In this document: in pieces, positions 61,634-64,000 of the stretch
How positions within the stretch are numbered: position 1 is the first letter of the stretch
Layout: each line of letters opens with the position of its first letter
Assembly: GCA_037178625.1 (NCBI GenBank)
Contig: CM074128.1
Location: 2,542,001-2,606,000 of the forward strand
Origin: Skeletonema tropicum
Taxonomy: Eukaryota; Bacillariophyta; Thalassiosirophyceae; Thalassiosirales; Thalassiosiraceae
DNA: 64,000 nucleotides
Direction: 5' to 3'
Notes under the pieces: model-generated
Database searches by the model: none
Seen by the model: only the letters and a program-made list of their open reading frames with translations
What the model was told of the DNA's origin: nothing
Position numbers and translations under genes: made by a program

Positions 61634-62108
61634 TCAAGCAAGAGGCTCCAATAGATAAATAAAGGCAGATCAAGGGTGCAGTTTTATGGCAGGTTCCGCG
61701 CTTCGCGTTCGGATACTTCTTCTGCATGCCGAATAACAACAACATAGAGAATAGAGAAGGCAGTTGATGATGCTAGGGCTGGGCCCGTTGGGGGCCGCTG
61801 CATTCTCTAAAAACGGGCTATGCCGACGAAAACGCCCCCGTGCAGAAATTATCATAATCTACTTCAAGGAGAGCCCTTAAATACGTATAATTCTCATGTG
61901 AAGATGTGACGGGGATGCCCGCCTGCCCTGAGATAAGGAACCTGTCTTGAAGGATGAAAGCAAAAAAACATTTGACATAAGTGAAAGTCATGAGATGATT
62001 GAATGACAATGACCGCGTGTTGAAGCAACAACGCCGCGACTGTGACCGCTGTCTCTACTCCCAGAATATCATATATTATTGTTACCTGTTCATTCTACAA
62101 TTGGGAAC
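61634..62108. promoter_or_regulatory. Divergent region ZIP / MFS sugar porter
   Basis: 475 bp between divergent starts. No element I can name. An open frame runs into the MFS gene from a TTG at 62079, but the first ATG is 62109. Confidence 0.3.
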
Positions 62109-63989
62109 ATGAAGATATTTTATATTCAAGCAATTCTAACGGCCTCCATCGGTGGCATCCTCTACGGATACGACATGGGGGTGATTTCAGGCGCCCTCCC
62201 GTCGTTAAGTGCTTATTTCCAACTCAACTCAGTTCAACAAGAATGGGTAGTAGCACTTCTCTACTTTGGCGGTGGAGTGGGCGCAGCCACAGGTGGATTT
62301 ATTTGTGATTTGTTTGGTCGTAAACGTACAATTTTAATCACAGATGTTATTTTTGGTTTGGGAGCGTTTTTGTTATACATTGCACAGAGTGTTTCGGCAA
62401 TAATGGTTGGTAGGTGTATCGTTGGATGGGCAGTGGCCGTAAGTGCCATTGCTGACGTTGCATACTTGCATGAAATAAGTTCAGTGTGGGAAGAAAAAGA
62501 TGAAAGAGAGTCACAAGGACAAGGACAAGGGACAAACCAAAGCCAAAGGATACGGCGAAACAGCAGCCAAAGCAGCAATATCGCAGGCGGAAGAGGTAGT
62601 GTGGTTAGTGTAAATGAAGCTTGCATCAGCTTGGGGTTTCTAATGGCGTATGGCGTTGCTTATTTAGTGGGCGAAAGCAGCAATTCGGAGGAATGGCGTT
62701 CCATGTTTGCGTTTGGAGGATTGCTAGCCATCATACAATTCATTGGAATGTTGTTCATGCCGGAAAGTCCAGTCTGGCTAAACAATCAAGGACGAAGTTC
62801 GGAGGCAAAAGCTTCACGGAATAAAATACGTGGATCAAAGCATGATACTAGTAGCGCTTTGGAAGTTGAAATGGCAACAACACCGCCATCTTCTGGGGAA
62901 AGTTCTACGTTCACTTCAGAAGACTTCATGCTATCTCCTTCGTCAAATAGTGCAACCAATTGCATAATGCGCATGACTATTCAATTTTGCAGCATACCAC
63001 GCAGTATTATAAGTCACTGGAAGCGATTGACACGAGAAATGTTTGTTCCCTTCAAACGACAATGCATCATTTCTTTCTTCTTGGCAACAGCTCAACAATT
63101 CTGTGGCCACCCTAGTGTGTTGAACTTTGCTGCTGAAATGTTTACAATATTGAATGGCACCATTTTAAGCGGTGAAAATGACAATGACATGGCTGCCGAA
63201 GAGCAAGATGTAGATCTGACACCAATGGAATTAACAGTTGGAATAGGAGCGCTAAAATTCCTCACAACAGTTGTTGTTATTTTATTTGTGGAAAGAGTCG
63301 GTAGAAGACCGCTGTTACTTTCAGGAATGATTGTCATATTGGTTTCACTGACTTTCTTAATAATTGGATTCAGTGGCTATGGCGACATAGACATACAACA
63401 ACAACAACAACAGCTACAGCAAAATGGCAGCATCTCGTCTTCGATAAAAAGCTACCTCGGCATCATTGGAATTTATGGAGTCGCTGCGGGCTATGCCATG
63501 TCATTTGGCCCTCTTACCTGGTTAATCACAAGTGAATTATTTTCGTCTTTGATAAGAGGGCGAGCTCTTGGATTCGCGACAGTTATTACTTATGTTGCGG
63601 CTGGGATCGTCTCCAGAACGTTCTTATCACTTCAGAACGACATTGGACTTTCCAAATGCTTCTCACTTTACTGGATAGCAACATTTCTTTCAATCATATT
63701 TGTATGGTTCGGAGTTCCGGAGACAGGCAATGAGAGGACAGTTGACGAGATTAAAAGCGATTTAGACAAAATGTGGGTTTGGGGTGGTGGGAGGGCCGAT
63801 GCAAGCAACGGTATGTCTTGGAGATCCTCGAGAACATACGGAAGTTGGGGACTGTCGTCTGATGGCAATCGTACAGATGGGGTGTCTCCAACACCAAGTT
63901 CGGATGAGGTAGTTACCAAGACGGACTTCACGGCTGCTGGCCTTAGTCCGCGGCGATCATCCTCATCCTTACCGAGACAAATAGTATAG
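62109..63989 (+). CDS. MFS sugar-porter family transporter
   Basis: 626 aa from the first ATG (MKIFYIQAILTASIGG). Sugar porters move hexoses or polyols such as inositol across membranes. TM1 contains GGILYGYDMGVISGALP, the classical sugar-porter start. Loop 2-3 has DLFGRKRTILI (the GRK/R motif), TM6 is followed by MPESPVWL (PESPRWL type), loop 8-9 has VERVGRRPLLLSG, and the end of TM12 has VPETGNERTVDEI (PETKG type). TM7 carries TAQQFCGHPSVLNFAAEMF in place of QQxxGxNxxxYY, so the sugar-contacting Asn is His here. Two low-complexity loops are inserted, after TM4 (~residues 135-170) and in the central loop. The C-terminus is Ser-rich. Ends 11 bp before the window edge. Confidence 0.9.
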   Translation: MKIFYIQAILTASIGGILYGYDMGVISGALPSLSAYFQLNSVQQEWVVALLYFGGGVGAATGGFICDLFGRKRTILITDVIFGLGAFLLYIAQSVSAIMVGRCIVGWAVAVSAIADVAYLHEISSVWEEKDERESQGQGQGTNQSQRIRRNSSQSSNIAGGRGSVVSVNEACISLGFLMAYGVAYLVGESSNSEEWRSMFAFGGLLAIIQFIGMLFMPESPVWLNNQGRSSEAKASRNKIRGSKHDTSSALEVEMATTPPSSGESSTFTSEDFMLSPSSNSATNCIMRMTIQFCSIPRSIISHWKRLTREMFVPFKRQCIISFFLATAQQFCGHPSVLNFAAEMFTILNGTILSGENDNDMAAEEQDVDLTPMELTVGIGALKFLTTVVVILFVERVGRRPLLLSGMIVILVSLTFLIIGFSGYGDIDIQQQQQQLQQNGSISSSIKSYLGIIGIYGVAAGYAMSFGPLTWLITSELFSSLIRGRALGFATVITYVAAGIVSRTFLSLQNDIGLSKCFSLYWIATFLSIIFVWFGVPETGNERTVDEIKSDLDKMWVWGGGRADASNGMSWRSSRTYGSWGLSSDGNRTDGVSPTPSSDEVVTKTDFTAAGLSPRRSSSSLPRQIV

Positions 63990-64000
63990 TTTTAGTAGAA

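Overview
The window looks like nuclear DNA of a diatom, most likely a centric one close to Thalassiosira. The evidence is: short spliceosomal introns (76-294 bp, GT-AG, mostly GTAAGT or GTGAGT donors); signal peptides with the A-F/W cleavage site used for import into secondary plastids; a nitrate transporter next to ferredoxin-nitrite reductase; a retinoblastoma gene; and at least one clear motile-cilium gene (CFAP97 type), which fits a lineage with flagellated sperm. Species assignment is inference. No rRNA, tRNA or CRISPR was found.

Layout. 0-13.3 kb: a TMEM97/sigma-2 receptor homologue (spliced), a TM9 nonaspanin, a 948-aa membrane LRR protein (spliced), three unrecognised proteins, a tail-anchored coiled-coil protein with stathmin-like repeats, and a SpoU 2'-O-ribose methyltransferase. 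13.66-17.45 kb: a satellite of about 20 tandem ~191-bp monomers, with higher-order structure, an exact 258-bp duplication around an A-tailed insert, and a decayed right edge to about 18.05 kb. 18.5-22.3 kb: NRT2 and NiR, head to head over 485 bp, giving nitrate uptake and plastid nitrite reduction. 22.4-33 kb: a lumen-targeted aldo/keto-reductase-like protein that has lost its catalytic residues, a small plastid-type protein, a membrane protein, an F-box protein, a possible decayed mobile element, UNC50, and a Mn-type superoxide dismutase with a Tat-like lumen signal. 33.6-45.4 kb: retinoblastoma protein, a cilium-related divergent pair (CFAP97 type plus a partner), a GDA1/CD39 NTPDase, a TMEM53/DUF829 protein, a PP2C phosphatase and FANCL.

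45.4-50.4 kb is gene-poor. It holds short open fragments on the minus strand that look like broken genes, a 203-bp MITE-like element and other inverted repeats. 50.4-64 kb: a 1170-aa putative regulator (RING-like zinc finger, a basic diatom-type domain, a GAF-like domain), a four-TM diatom protein, a plastid DUF1995 protein, cathepsin Z, a ZIP metal transporter and a sugar-porter MFS protein.

Many genes are arranged as divergent pairs with 300-500 bp between starts (TMEM97/TM9, NRT2/NiR, pseudo-AKR/small plastid protein, cilium pair, NTPDase/TMEM53, PP2C/FANCL, ZIP/MFS), so shared promoters are likely common here. Several starts were moved from upstream GTG or TTG codons to the first in-frame ATG, because this is a eukaryote. 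Spliced models were accepted when GT-AG sites restored a family-consistent reading frame.
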